A stretch of DNA of 64,000 nt from Bacteroidota bacterium (GTDB lineage: Bacteria > Bacteroidota > Ignavibacteria > Ignavibacteriales > Melioribacteraceae). Under the pieces are notes generated by a model. That model made no database searches and was not told the DNA's origin. It saw nothing but the letters and a program-made list of their open reading frames with translations. The position numbers and the translations under genes are program-made. Below are positions 44,417 to 53,731 of this stretch, one piece after another (the stretch's first letter is position 1; each line of letters starts with the position of its first letter). The DNA is taken from contig JAHJUE010000025.1 in assembly GCA_018829205.1 (NCBI GenBank), forward strand, positions 36,380 through 100,379, read 5' to 3'.

Positions 44417-44479
44417 TTTTTCCGCTTTCTTAAATATTCTATCGACTTAAAAGATATTATATTGAAGAAAGCGGAAAAA
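44417..44479. other. Long-loop inverted repeat after the hybrid kinase gene
   Basis: A perfect 15-bp stem: TTTTTCCGCTTTCTT at 44417-44431 and its complement at 44465-44479, with a 33-base AT-rich loop. It lies 7 bp after the stop of the kinase gene (44487) and could protect or end that transcript, though no T-run follows on the minus strand. Confidence 0.75.
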
Positions 44480-44486
44480 TAAATTC

Positions 44487-47400
44487 TTAAAATGAGTGGT
44501 TTAATACCTCAACCAATTTCTCTCTTAAAATTGGTTTTGAAACGAAGTCTGTAAATCCTGCTGTTTTAAATCTATCCTGATCTCCGGGAAGCGCGTAAGC
44601 AGTAACCGCATAAATAGGAGTCTTTTTGAACTGGGGCATTTTTTGAATAACCCTTAACGCGTCAAGACCGTTATACTCACCCTGCAGATTTATATCAAGC
44701 ACAATAAAATCATAAATATTCTTCTGAAGCAAAGGCATGGCTTTTTCGAAACTAGTTGCAAAATCAATTGACTTAAGATCTTTCATCTGCACTTTAAATA
44801 ATATTTGCGAATCAACCTGATCTTCAACGTATAAACAAGAAAGTTCGTTTAGGTTAATTGCTCCTTCCATAACGGACTCTGCCGACACGGCAACAGGTTC
44901 ATGTTTCGGTTGGCTTTTAGTCTGCCGAACATGCTCTCTTTCTTCAATAAAAACAGGTTTTTCATCTTCCTGATTAACAAATGATACTTTGGGCAAAGAA
45001 TCTTTCTTACTTTTCTTCTCAGAAGGTTTAGGTTGTTTCGGTTCAACTTTATGTCCGCCTTTCAATTCAAGCGGGAATAAAATACCGTATTCCGAGACAG
45101 TGCCCGATTTATTAACTAATTCAATTCTTGCGTTTAATATTTCCAGCAATCTTCTAACCAATCTAAGCGTAAATCTGGATACTCCGAATTTATGATGGAC
45201 GGCGGTTTCATCCCCTGAGAATATTTCGTTCAGACTATTGTTCAACGCGGCGCTTATTCCGCCTACTGAATCTTTAACGCTTATAATAAAATTATTATCC
45301 TCATACTGATAGGCGGATAAATATATTTTTCTTTCTTTAGTTGCCTGGATAGTAAATTTCAGAAATTGAATTAAGAGGGTCATAAATTTTTGTCTGTCGT
45401 TAATAAATGCTAACGATGATGAAATTTTACCGTATGACAATTCGACTTCGAATGATTCCAAAGTTTTCTTTACGCCGTCTTCAATCTCTTCAATAATATC
45501 AATAAAATTAATATCTTCAGTTCTAACAGTTACAAGGTTTTGTTCCACATTGGAATACTCTACGGCATTATCCATTGTTTGCATAAGCTGTTTCTGATTC
45601 TCTTTAATAATATCAGCCGCTTCTCTTAACTCTTCAGGCGAACTGTCGGCATTCTCAGTCAATTCACCGGCAAAACCAATAATTACATTTATCGGAGTTA
45701 AAAGTTCATGGAATAATTGGGAAAGAAAAGATGAATCCAAGCCGGTAGAACCGCTGCCGGATTCTTGAACATTCCGAATTACCTCGACTGATTTTTCAAC
45801 CTTTATAGAAATACAAAATGAATCAATTTCTCCTTTATAATCCACAATAGGAGAAGCGACTGCCTCAACTTTTAATATTTCTCCGTTTAATTTCTTAAGA
45901 TCAATTTTCAGCTGTTTTTTTGTTTTCGAATCCGAATGGAATATTTCTTTATTTACTTTTGCACGGTCGTTATCGGCAAGAATACTTAAGAAAGGTTTTT
46001 TTTCAAAATCTTTTTTTGAATAACCCAAGATGTTTATTGCCGGTTTATTTGCGAATGTTATGAAGCCGTCCACATCAGTATACAGAATCATATCACTCGA
46101 ATTTTCAAAACTAGCTTTAAGTAATTGCAGTTGTTTCTCATTTTCAAGTTTGTCTGTTACGTTTTTAACAATATTTAAATGAGCTCTTTTGCCGTTATAG
46201 TTTAGTCCGGTTTTACTAAGAAGAACAAGCAATGAGGAACTGTCTCTTTTTTTATGTCTCCAAGGACCTGAAAACTGATTGTCAGTGCCTATAATATTTG
46301 ATGAGTCGAGCAAGGTCTGAATGTCCTCAGGCGCATAAAGATCCGTTAAATCCATCTGTAAAAATTCTTCTCTGTTATATCCGTATAATTTCAGCGCGGA
46401 ATCGTTGACTTCCAAAAATTTAAGATTATCGATATCATAAATAAATATCGCTTCCGGGCTTGTCTGCATTATTATATCGTACATTTTAACCTTCACGGAT
46501 GTTGATGATTCACCTTCGTATTTATTATTAAAGTAAAGATAATAGCCTGATAATTGATTTCTGGAATTTAATATTTTATGGATCAAAACATCAAAATTAC
46601 CGGGTCTTTTTCCTTCCTTTACTTCAAATATTATTTTTTTATTATAATCAGGATCAGTTAGCGTATTCGTAATTTTAGTTAATAATCCTTCGCCGAAAAT
46701 TCTATCGATAGTCGCAGTTTTAATATCCGCTTTTTCATCAAGACCCAGCATTTCATTAACAGTTTTACTTGCGGATAAAATTTTATTTTCTTTATCCGCA
46801 ATTACAATCGGTTCGCTGAAATTTTGGATTGTATTTTCATAGAATGAAAAATGCTCGGTAATATTGCTTGTTCTGGAACTTGTATCCTGAGTTACCCCGC
46901 AAATTGCCACTACATTCTGTTCAGCATCATAAATAGGAAGAGCAACAATTTCAGTTGTTTGATCGTCCTTGGTAAAATTTAATATTCCTTCGAACACAAC
47001 AACATTAGCTGTATCAAGAATATAACGGTCAATTGTTTCAAACAAATTATTTAAATAGGGCGGAAGATAATCTTCTTCCCTTTTTCCCTCAATATTTTCA
47101 ATTTTTAATCCCAGCCATTTCGCAAACGAATTGTTTGACAAAAGATATTTTCTATTTAGATCTTTAATCCAAAAATAATGCTCAAGTGAGTCAATATCTT
47201 TTTGAATTTTTGATTTACCGATAAATGAGAATGGGAAAGATGATTTTATTTTTTCAATTATTTCAATTACTTTTCTGTCTTTTACGAGTCTTGTTATTTC
47301 AGAAGTAAAGATTTCAATTTTATTTATCTTCCAGGGCTCAACAATTTTTTCGATTACTTTAACAGTTATTAAAAATTTCTGATCGTAGTGAATTTCAACG

Positions 47401-47684
47401 GACGAGAAAAAAAATTCCATTTCTTTTTGAACGCCTGTTTCAAATAAGTTAAAGTTACCTTTAACGGTTTCTTTTGAAGTTTTTGTTTTATCAAAAAGTT
47501 CTTTCAACTTGTCCGAAATTTGCGGTTTAAATAACTCGTAAAAGGTTCTATCTTTTTGTGCATTAGGGAAATAATTTTTAGCCGCGGAATTTAAATCATA
47601 TATAAAACCGTCGTAATCCAATATAAATGCCGGATCTTGAATGTTATTCTGTACAATATTTATTAAATCTTTTTCGTAACTCAT
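44487..47684 (-). CDS. Multi-PAS hybrid histidine kinase with receiver; ATPase domain degenerate
   Basis: A 1065-residue protein without membrane helices. About five PAS-like domains fill residues 10-630 (clearest: 405-510 and 520-630, with FLEVNDSALKLYGYNREEFL and FANKPAINILGYSKKDF). The HisKA helix is intact, with H659 in SQLFHELLTPINVIIGF. The HATPase-like part lacks recognisable N-box Asn residues (TLLIQFLKFTIQ), has VKDSVGGIS for the G1 box and FGVSRFTLRLVRRLLE for G2, so ATP binding is doubtful. A linker and a receiver (about 935-1060, phospho-Asp in FIVLDINLQGEYNG) end the protein. It follows the FN3 lipoprotein by 10 bp and may be the regulator of the exopolysaccharide-like locus. Confidence 0.88.
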   Translation of the reverse strand: MSYEKDLINIVQNNIQDPAFILDYDGFIYDLNSAAKNYFPNAQKDRTFYELFKPQISDKLKELFDKTKTSKETVKGNFNLFETGVQKEMEFFFSSVEIHYDQKFLITVKVIEKIVEPWKINKIEIFTSEITRLVKDRKVIEIIEKIKSSFPFSFIGKSKIQKDIDSLEHYFWIKDLNRKYLLSNNSFAKWLGLKIENIEGKREEDYLPPYLNNLFETIDRYILDTANVVVFEGILNFTKDDQTTEIVALPIYDAEQNVVAICGVTQDTSSRTSNITEHFSFYENTIQNFSEPIVIADKENKILSASKTVNEMLGLDEKADIKTATIDRIFGEGLLTKITNTLTDPDYNKKIIFEVKEGKRPGNFDVLIHKILNSRNQLSGYYLYFNNKYEGESSTSVKVKMYDIIMQTSPEAIFIYDIDNLKFLEVNDSALKLYGYNREEFLQMDLTDLYAPEDIQTLLDSSNIIGTDNQFSGPWRHKKRDSSSLLVLLSKTGLNYNGKRAHLNIVKNVTDKLENEKQLQLLKASFENSSDMILYTDVDGFITFANKPAINILGYSKKDFEKKPFLSILADNDRAKVNKEIFHSDSKTKKQLKIDLKKLNGEILKVEAVASPIVDYKGEIDSFCISIKVEKSVEVIRNVQESGSGSTGLDSSFLSQLFHELLTPINVIIGFAGELTENADSSPEELREAADIIKENQKQLMQTMDNAVEYSNVEQNLVTVRTEDINFIDIIEEIEDGVKKTLESFEVELSYGKISSSLAFINDRQKFMTLLIQFLKFTIQATKERKIYLSAYQYEDNNFIISVKDSVGGISAALNNSLNEIFSGDETAVHHKFGVSRFTLRLVRRLLEILNARIELVNKSGTVSEYGILFPLELKGGHKVEPKQPKPSEKKSKKDSLPKVSFVNQEDEKPVFIEEREHVRQTKSQPKHEPVAVSAESVMEGAINLNELSCLYVEDQVDSQILFKVQMKDLKSIDFATSFEKAMPLLQKNIYDFIVLDINLQGEYNGLDALRVIQKMPQFKKTPIYAVTAYALPGDQDRFKTAGFTDFVSKPILREKLVEVLNHSF

Positions 47685-47694
47685 TTTTTAATCG

Positions 47695-49521
47695 CTAAAA
47701 ATTAGGGATAGCAACAGTTATTTCTTCAGTGCTAATTATTTCAGTGGGCAATACCGCCAGTATTCTATATTTATATGTAATTCCACGGGTTACATTATCA
47801 TCCTGATAAAGTAAATTGCCGCCCGAGCCTGGAGCAACCAATTTAATATCCTTAAATTCAGTTTCGTTAGCCGTTACGGATAATCTTTGCACTCTATATC
47901 CCACCTCATTTGAAAAAGCGTCATTCCATCTTAGCACAACATGTGTTGAAGTCGTTTCAAGAGCAATTACCGAAAATAATCCCGTACCGCCTGATGTACT
48001 AACAACGTTTGAAAATTTGGAAAAATTATTTCCTCTAAAGGCTCTTATCTTAAAAAAGTATTCATTCCCGGGTGTAGGCACGGCTATACTGTCGGCAATT
48101 CTATCGGCCGAGTATAATTTATATACTGTAAAATCAGTGCCGACAGTATTATCCTTTATATGAAGTTCAAATCCGTCAATATCTTCGTCTGATGTATATT
48201 CCCAAATTAATCCATATGAAGTATTGGTTATAATTTCAACTATCTGCAAATTCGACGGTGGAAGAGGCGGAAGTTTAGGAACATAAGCAGTATCGGAATT
48301 GGAGAAATTAGTTTTTCCTCCGTCCGTAGTTGAATGCTGTGCCCTGTATGAATAAATAACTTCGGGTTCAAGATCAGAATCGGTAAATGTTGTTATATCG
48401 GTTAAGGCGCGACCTATTTCCGCATATGTTCCTGCTGTGCCTTTTTTTCTTTCTATTATTGTACCGTTTTCCTGTAATGTTCTGTCAGTCCAAGAAACAT
48501 CTACAGAATTTGTAGATGAATTAAAAGTAGCCACTAAATTAGCCGGAGCGGCTATATCATTAAATGACGTTGTAACCGTAACTTCTGAAGAGACTGCCTG
48601 TGAAGTTGATAGAAGCGCAATAACTCTGTACTTGTATGTTGCGCCCGGCAATAAATTACTTGCATCTATGTATTCTTGCACATTAGGACCTACGAATCCG
48701 GCTGTTGACCAAGCATCTTCCGAGACTTGTTTTTTTTCTATTTTAAAACCGTTTTCAATTGATGAATTATCAATCCATGTCAAACGCACAGCGCTTGCGC
48801 CGAGAGCTTCGGCTTGAAGATTTGAAGGAGCTTCACCGGTCTGACCTCCCGTACTGCTTATTTCATTACTAAAAGAAGAATAACCATATTGATTAAACGC
48901 TCTTACTTTATAGAAATAATTAACAAACGGCGACAAACCGAAATCCCTGTAACTTGTCGCGTTTTCGGCAAGATCCTTTATAAGTTTATATTGACCTCCG
49001 CTTTCTTTTCTCCAAATCTGAAAACCGTTTTCATTATCGGAACTATCGTCCCAAAATAAAATAACTTCCGAATCGCTAAGTTTCTGCAGAAGCAGGTTTA
49101 CAGGTTTATCAGGCGGATCGGTATTCTGCCGTACAAAAATATTAGAAAAAGTACCGCTGTTTTTAGCTCCGCCGTTGTTGTTATATGCAATAACATAGTA
49201 TGAAATTTTTTTATTCATATATGTTGAGTCAATTGTAAGATACAATTTAGGATTTGTTCCGTCGTCATTTTGTTTATATTCTTCTGAAAGCGCATCGTCA
49301 ATGTATATTTCGTACGCGCCTAATCCATCCCCTCCGGGAAAATCAGCGGCGACATATTTAATTTCATTTTTGCCCACCTGTACAGTGTCGCCGGAAATTG
49401 GACTCTTCACCGTAATTGTAGGAACGGCTCCAGGATTACTGCTTACGGACTCGACACATTTTACAAATGAAAGAGTCAGTAAAATAAACAGGGCGATATT
49501 TAATACTTTTTTATAGATCAT
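47695..49521 (-). CDS. FN3-repeat lipoprotein
   Basis: A 608-residue secreted lipoprotein: a signal peptide (MIYKKVLNIALFILLTLSFVKC) with lipobox Cys at about residue 22, an Ig-like module, and about five fibronectin type III domains (units such as PSNLQAEALGASAVRLTWID, ENGFKIEKKQ, GATYKYRVIALLS). Sugar- or protein-binding or adhesive roles are usual for such proteins. It lies within the long exopolysaccharide-like operon, 58 bp after the deacetylase-like gene and 10 bp before the hybrid kinase. Confidence 0.87.
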   Translation of the reverse strand: MIYKKVLNIALFILLTLSFVKCVESVSSNPGAVPTITVKSPISGDTVQVGKNEIKYVAADFPGGDGLGAYEIYIDDALSEEYKQNDDGTNPKLYLTIDSTYMNKKISYYVIAYNNNGGAKNSGTFSNIFVRQNTDPPDKPVNLLLQKLSDSEVILFWDDSSDNENGFQIWRKESGGQYKLIKDLAENATSYRDFGLSPFVNYFYKVRAFNQYGYSSFSNEISSTGGQTGEAPSNLQAEALGASAVRLTWIDNSSIENGFKIEKKQVSEDAWSTAGFVGPNVQEYIDASNLLPGATYKYRVIALLSTSQAVSSEVTVTTSFNDIAAPANLVATFNSSTNSVDVSWTDRTLQENGTIIERKKGTAGTYAEIGRALTDITTFTDSDLEPEVIYSYRAQHSTTDGGKTNFSNSDTAYVPKLPPLPPSNLQIVEIITNTSYGLIWEYTSDEDIDGFELHIKDNTVGTDFTVYKLYSADRIADSIAVPTPGNEYFFKIRAFRGNNFSKFSNVVSTSGGTGLFSVIALETTSTHVVLRWNDAFSNEVGYRVQRLSVTANETEFKDIKLVAPGSGGNLLYQDDNVTRGITYKYRILAVLPTEIISTEEITVAIPNF

Positions 49522-49579
49522 TTTATATACAAATTTAGGAAATATTCTTTTAATGAATCCTTATTATTAATTAAAATTT

Positions 49580-51529
49580 TCAAAAAAGCAGATTATCAAA
49601 ATCAATTAAATAAGTTTTGGTTTCGCCAGGATCCAGGGTTTCCAAAAACAATTTCAAATCATATGTTAATGGATTGAATTCATACCTGGGTATTTTTGTT
49701 GTAATAATTTCAGACGATATTTCAATATCTTTTACCGGTTTATTTAAATTTATTTCTACTACAAAATCGGTAATAATTTTATCAGTAGGATTTGATACCT
49801 CTACTGCAATTCTGCGTTTACTTCTTGTATCATATCTTACTTCAACAGCGCCGCGCCTTAGCCACCACTTTTTCAAATTGCTTAAAGAAGTTACCCACAT
49901 GTTCTTGCTTCTTCCGTAATTAATAACTTCTTTAATTACACCGGCATACTCAGGTCTTAATTGATAGTCGGTATGCACCTTAAGCACATAAAGCCCCCCT
50001 TCAAATACAACCCGGTCAACATCTTCTTCATATGTATATTTTTGAAACTTAGGTTCCTTTAGTCCGTAATCTCTTACAATTTCATAATCATCTCTTGCGG
50101 TTTTAGTTATAATAAGCATCTGCTTATCGTTTCTAATTTCAACTTTGGGGACAGATCTGTCGGTTAAAGAATCGGTTAATAGATATTCAATATTAAGCTG
50201 CGACATTACCTGAAGAGTATTCTCATCATAAAAACCGTATAAAGGAGAGATGCCTTTTAACGGTTTGCCTGTTATTTTTCTTAATGTATCAGCTGCAAAC
50301 GCAATATTTGAATATTGAGTTTCTTTACCGTAAAGTTTATTTATTGTATCCTGTGCCGAGACTAAAAATCCTATATCAACTGCGGCGCTAAATTCACCGT
50401 AATTAGCTACGGATCTAATTGTACCTGGATTATCGGCAGCTGCAAACGGATCAACAACAATATTTGCGGAGACTCCTATTGAATCTGTTACATATCCGAT
50501 ATTCCTAACATTGCCTATCATATTCGTAACAGTAGGCACATAAACAAAAGCAGCATCGTAAGGCGACGGCCAATCTTTTATATAACCTGTAGGTTTATAT
50601 GTAAGCCAATTGATTGAATTCTTAAATAATTTTTCGAAATAAATATAATCTTCCTGTTTACCGATTACGGAATTAAGCTCAAAACCATACCATACAAATC
50701 TTCCTTTACCATAAGTGCCGTATGCAATTCCCGCGCTTTTTTGAACTTCTTCTCTAACTAGACCTTCAAATCCGTACCATCTTTCCTCAACGCTTTTTTC
50801 AAGGCTTGTAGAGCCGCGTCTGAAATCATACCAAAAGCTAACTTGAGTAGTTCTAGGTTCTAATATTTCCGCGTAAATTGGTCTATCCCATGTTGCTATT
50901 CTTAATGCATATCCGGTAGGAATACCTGCTGTAATGGGGAGCGCGCCTCTTAAGGTGTGAACTTTGTATTTATCCAGTTCATCTTCAGGATTAATTTCTT
51001 TTGTAAATTTAAGCCCGAAAACTTCGGTAAAGAAGTCCCAGCCTCTCCATTTTGCTTCATCCGAAAAGGTAGCGGGTCCGGAAGTGCAGAAAATACTTCC
51101 ACCGTTTTCCAAATATTTTTTTATTTGAATTAGTTCTTTATCGCTCATCGATTTAGAACCGGCTAAAATTATCAGCTTATAATCTTTGTGTCTTCCAAGT
51201 TCAATTGTTTGATCGCTAATAATATCAAAATCCATTTTGATGGATTTAAAAAATGTTTCCCACGTATCAATATTGTCGCTTAGCCAGGTGCTCCCTTCAG
51301 GAAGCATATTTTCGGTATAGCGGGAATATAAAATCGCCGCTTTTTCTTTATAAGCAATTGCTTCCAAATTTTCTTTTGTAGGAAGAATCTCTTCAATTTC
51401 ATAATTGCCGTAAACATTTTTTACAACAAGCAAAAATACCAAAACGGAAGTTATGAGAAGAACAAATCCTCCCAGAAAAATAATAAGGTAATTTACCTTA
51501 AGACTTTTTTTGTCTTTTTTTACCGCCAT
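49580..51529 (-). CDS. Membrane-anchored protein with GATase-like and degenerate polysaccharide-deacetylase-like domains
   Basis: A 649-residue protein with one N-terminal anchor (about 14-36, LIIFLGGFVLLITSVLVFLL). Residues 60-310 resemble a ThuA/GATase-like domain (YKLIILAGSKSMSDKELIQI, YLENGGSIFCTSGPA, GKGRFVWYGFELN). Residues 320-560 follow the topology of a NodB deacetylase, but the canonical motifs are altered: TFDDG is VYVPTVT, the HxxxH region is GEFSAAVDIGF, and only SPLYGFYDENTLQVM recalls the RPPYG motif. It is therefore probably catalytically dead. Its start overlaps the stop of the small membrane-protein gene by 10 bp. Cell location: inner membrane facing the periplasm. Confidence 0.78.
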   Translation of the reverse strand: MAVKKDKKSLKVNYLIIFLGGFVLLITSVLVFLLVVKNVYGNYEIEEILPTKENLEAIAYKEKAAILYSRYTENMLPEGSTWLSDNIDTWETFFKSIKMDFDIISDQTIELGRHKDYKLIILAGSKSMSDKELIQIKKYLENGGSIFCTSGPATFSDEAKWRGWDFFTEVFGLKFTKEINPEDELDKYKVHTLRGALPITAGIPTGYALRIATWDRPIYAEILEPRTTQVSFWYDFRRGSTSLEKSVEERWYGFEGLVREEVQKSAGIAYGTYGKGRFVWYGFELNSVIGKQEDYIYFEKLFKNSINWLTYKPTGYIKDWPSPYDAAFVYVPTVTNMIGNVRNIGYVTDSIGVSANIVVDPFAAADNPGTIRSVANYGEFSAAVDIGFLVSAQDTINKLYGKETQYSNIAFAADTLRKITGKPLKGISPLYGFYDENTLQVMSQLNIEYLLTDSLTDRSVPKVEIRNDKQMLIITKTARDDYEIVRDYGLKEPKFQKYTYEEDVDRVVFEGGLYVLKVHTDYQLRPEYAGVIKEVINYGRSKNMWVTSLSNLKKWWLRRGAVEVRYDTRSKRRIAVEVSNPTDKIITDFVVEINLNKPVKDIEISSEIITTKIPRYEFNPLTYDLKLFLETLDPGETKTYLIDFDNLLF

Positions 51530-52014
51530 CTCAGCGACTCTTTCTCATCTTTCTTTTTAGCTTCTTTTTCCTTGCTTGGATCAACATAACCTTCTTGCGT
51601 ATAACGCATAAATTTTTTCGCTTCGGAAGTAGGAGTTTTTGTTACCTGTTTCTGATACCGTCCCTCCTGCGAATAACTTGTAGCTGCGGCAGGCGGAGTA
51701 ACATAGGTTGGTCTCATTTCAGGACCAGCTCTCTGTACTTCTTCATGTCCGGTCATATATACCGGCTGGCGGCCGTATTCAGGCGCCATAGTACGTTCAC
51801 CTGCGTAGGTGCTTCTGGATTGCGTTAATCCCTGTTCAGCCATCAAAGGAGCGGGAGAAACCAGTTCAGCCGGAATAGCCGCAGGCTGCGGAGCTTGGGA
51901 TACTTTTCCTTTTCTTTCCCGGATTTTATATAAAATATAAGCTCCTACCGCAAGTATAAAGGTTGAGATTGTGGCAACTAAAATGATTAGAGATAAAATT
52001 GGAATTAATTCCAT
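51520..52014 (-). CDS. Small single-span membrane protein, Pro/Ala-rich tail
   Basis: A 164-residue protein that I do not recognise. One membrane segment lies at residues 4-28 (IPILSLIILVATISTFILAVGAYIL), followed by a basic stretch (KIRERKGK), a low-complexity Pro/Ala/Tyr-rich region and a charged tail (DPSKEKEAKKKDEKES). It sits between the GT2 and deacetylase-like genes and overlaps the latter by 10 bp. By position it could be a synthase accessory subunit comparable with PgaD, but I see no sequence similarity to support that. Confidence 0.75.
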   Translation of the reverse strand: MELIPILSLIILVATISTFILAVGAYILYKIRERKGKVSQAPQPAAIPAELVSPAPLMAEQGLTQSRSTYAGERTMAPEYGRQPVYMTGHEEVQRAGPEMRPTYVTPPAAATSYSQEGRYQKQVTKTPTSEAKKFMRYTQEGYVDPSKEKEAKKKDEKESLRWR

Positions 52015-52040
52015 TATAGCCTCTTATATTATACTAAAAT

Positions 52041-53468
52041 CTATTTTGCAGGGGACGGTTTAGGAGACGGTTTACCGCCAACGCCGACTCTTTCCAATTT
52101 TCCCCAGGTCATTTGAATTCCTAAAAACTCTTCTATTGTTGCCATCGCTTTAGTAATATCAATTACAAGAATGAATACTAGACGATAAATGACAGAATAC
52201 GGCACTAATCTAAACGCTTCTTTTTCCGCGGCTACACAGTATAAGGCCGACATCATATCGAGCACCATAATTCCAAGCCACCAGAAAAAAACCAAGCTTG
52301 ACATACCATAGAACAAAGCGACAATTATAAAGAATAAATTCGCAAATATGTTCATTGCAGGCCAAATTAAAGCTTCATAAAACATACCCCAAAGAATTAT
52401 CGTATTGCTGAAATTGATTGTAGGGTTGTATATATGTTTTTTATGTTTTCTTATCGCTTGCAGAATTCCGCGCGTCCAGCGGTATCTTTGTTTTAATAAT
52501 TGATGAAGTTTAACCGGCGCTTCAGTATATGCAATTGAATTCGGTTCATAATTAATTTTCCATCCCGCGGCTAAAATTTTTAATGTTAAATCCGCATCTT
52601 CGGCAAATGTATCGCTTGAATAATAACCGGCATCTCTTAATGCTCTTTTTCTAAAAATCCCGATTGGACCCGGAATAATATTAACCGAACGCGCAAATCC
52701 CTGAGCGCTGCGGGCAAGATTTAATCCTTCCACATATTCAAGAGCCTGAAGATCCGTCAGGAATTTTCTTCTGTTCTCTACTTTTACATTTCCCGCGACA
52801 GCACCTACCGACGGATCAATAAAATGCCTTATACCCATTCTTAAACAATTTGAGGATAACTGCGAATCACCATCCATACATAATACAAACTCTGCTTCAG
52901 AATACTGAATGCCGGCATTTAACGCTTTTGATTTGCCGCCGTTAGGTTTATTTATCAATGATACTTTTACCATTGAATTTCTTCCCTGCCTGTAACCCAC
53001 AAGTTTTTCTGCAACTTCGGCGGTGTTATCGGATGAACCGTCGTTAACAATAATAATTTCGTATGAAGGATAATCCAAATTTAATAACGATTCAATTGAA
53101 TAGTTTATTACCTGTCCTTCATTAAACACAGGAACAATTATAGAAATGAAAGGATAATACCCTTCCTTTTCTTCTATCGTATATTTTGTAATATAAAGGT
53201 AAGCAAAAACAAGAATTGAAAAATATCTGAATAAAAGTACGAAAAGAAACATAACAAGCGAGACTATGGATGCATATACTAAAAGTCCGTTAAAAGATAA
53301 AATTGTAAGCGGAAGTGTAATTAAAATAATAACAATCAAAGAAACTGATAAAATGCCGCTAATCCAAATTACGCGTAATTTTTCTTTTTCTTCATTTCGC
53401 CGCGGAGGAGTAACCTCCCTATTATCCAGCGCAATTTGATATTTTTGTAAATCTTTATTTTCAGACAT
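52041..53468 (-). CDS. Processive family 2 glycosyltransferase, polysaccharide synthase type
   Basis: A 475-residue membrane synthase. Two N-terminal helices (about 30-85) precede a cytosolic GT-A domain with FISIIVPVFNEG, IIVNDGSSDN (first Asp), MDGDSQL (DxD), AEDADLTLKIL (acceptor Asp, TED-like) and QRYRWTRG (QxxRW), the full set for processive beta-linked polymer synthesis as in BcsA, PgaC and HasA. Three or more C-terminal helices follow (about 365-450). The product is unknown; N-acetylglucosamine or glucose polymers are the obvious candidates. It precedes the small membrane protein by 26 bp. Confidence 0.94.
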   Translation of the reverse strand: MSENKDLQKYQIALDNREVTPPRRNEEKEKLRVIWISGILSVSLIVIILITLPLTILSFNGLLVYASIVSLVMFLFVLLFRYFSILVFAYLYITKYTIEEKEGYYPFISIIVPVFNEGQVINYSIESLLNLDYPSYEIIIVNDGSSDNTAEVAEKLVGYRQGRNSMVKVSLINKPNGGKSKALNAGIQYSEAEFVLCMDGDSQLSSNCLRMGIRHFIDPSVGAVAGNVKVENRRKFLTDLQALEYVEGLNLARSAQGFARSVNIIPGPIGIFRKRALRDAGYYSSDTFAEDADLTLKILAAGWKINYEPNSIAYTEAPVKLHQLLKQRYRWTRGILQAIRKHKKHIYNPTINFSNTIILWGMFYEALIWPAMNIFANLFFIIVALFYGMSSLVFFWWLGIMVLDMMSALYCVAAEKEAFRLVPYSVIYRLVFILVIDITKAMATIEEFLGIQMTWGKLERVGVGGKPSPKPSPAK

Positions 53469-53731
53469 TTTTTAATGACATATTATTCAATTGGTATTGG
53501 ACAACTTTAATGCCATAAAATAACTTAATTTTTCATTTGTTTTTAACATATTTATAAAAAAAATTGTTGCAATTTCACACAGAATAAAATTAATGACTCA
53601 TAATAGTACATCAAACATAACGAATATAATATATTATTTAACTCATTGCAATACAATAATTTATTAAATTTTCTTAAAGCTATGTTCAAGAATACTTAAG
53701 TTAACTTATGTATTTACAGAGGCAGAAGAAG

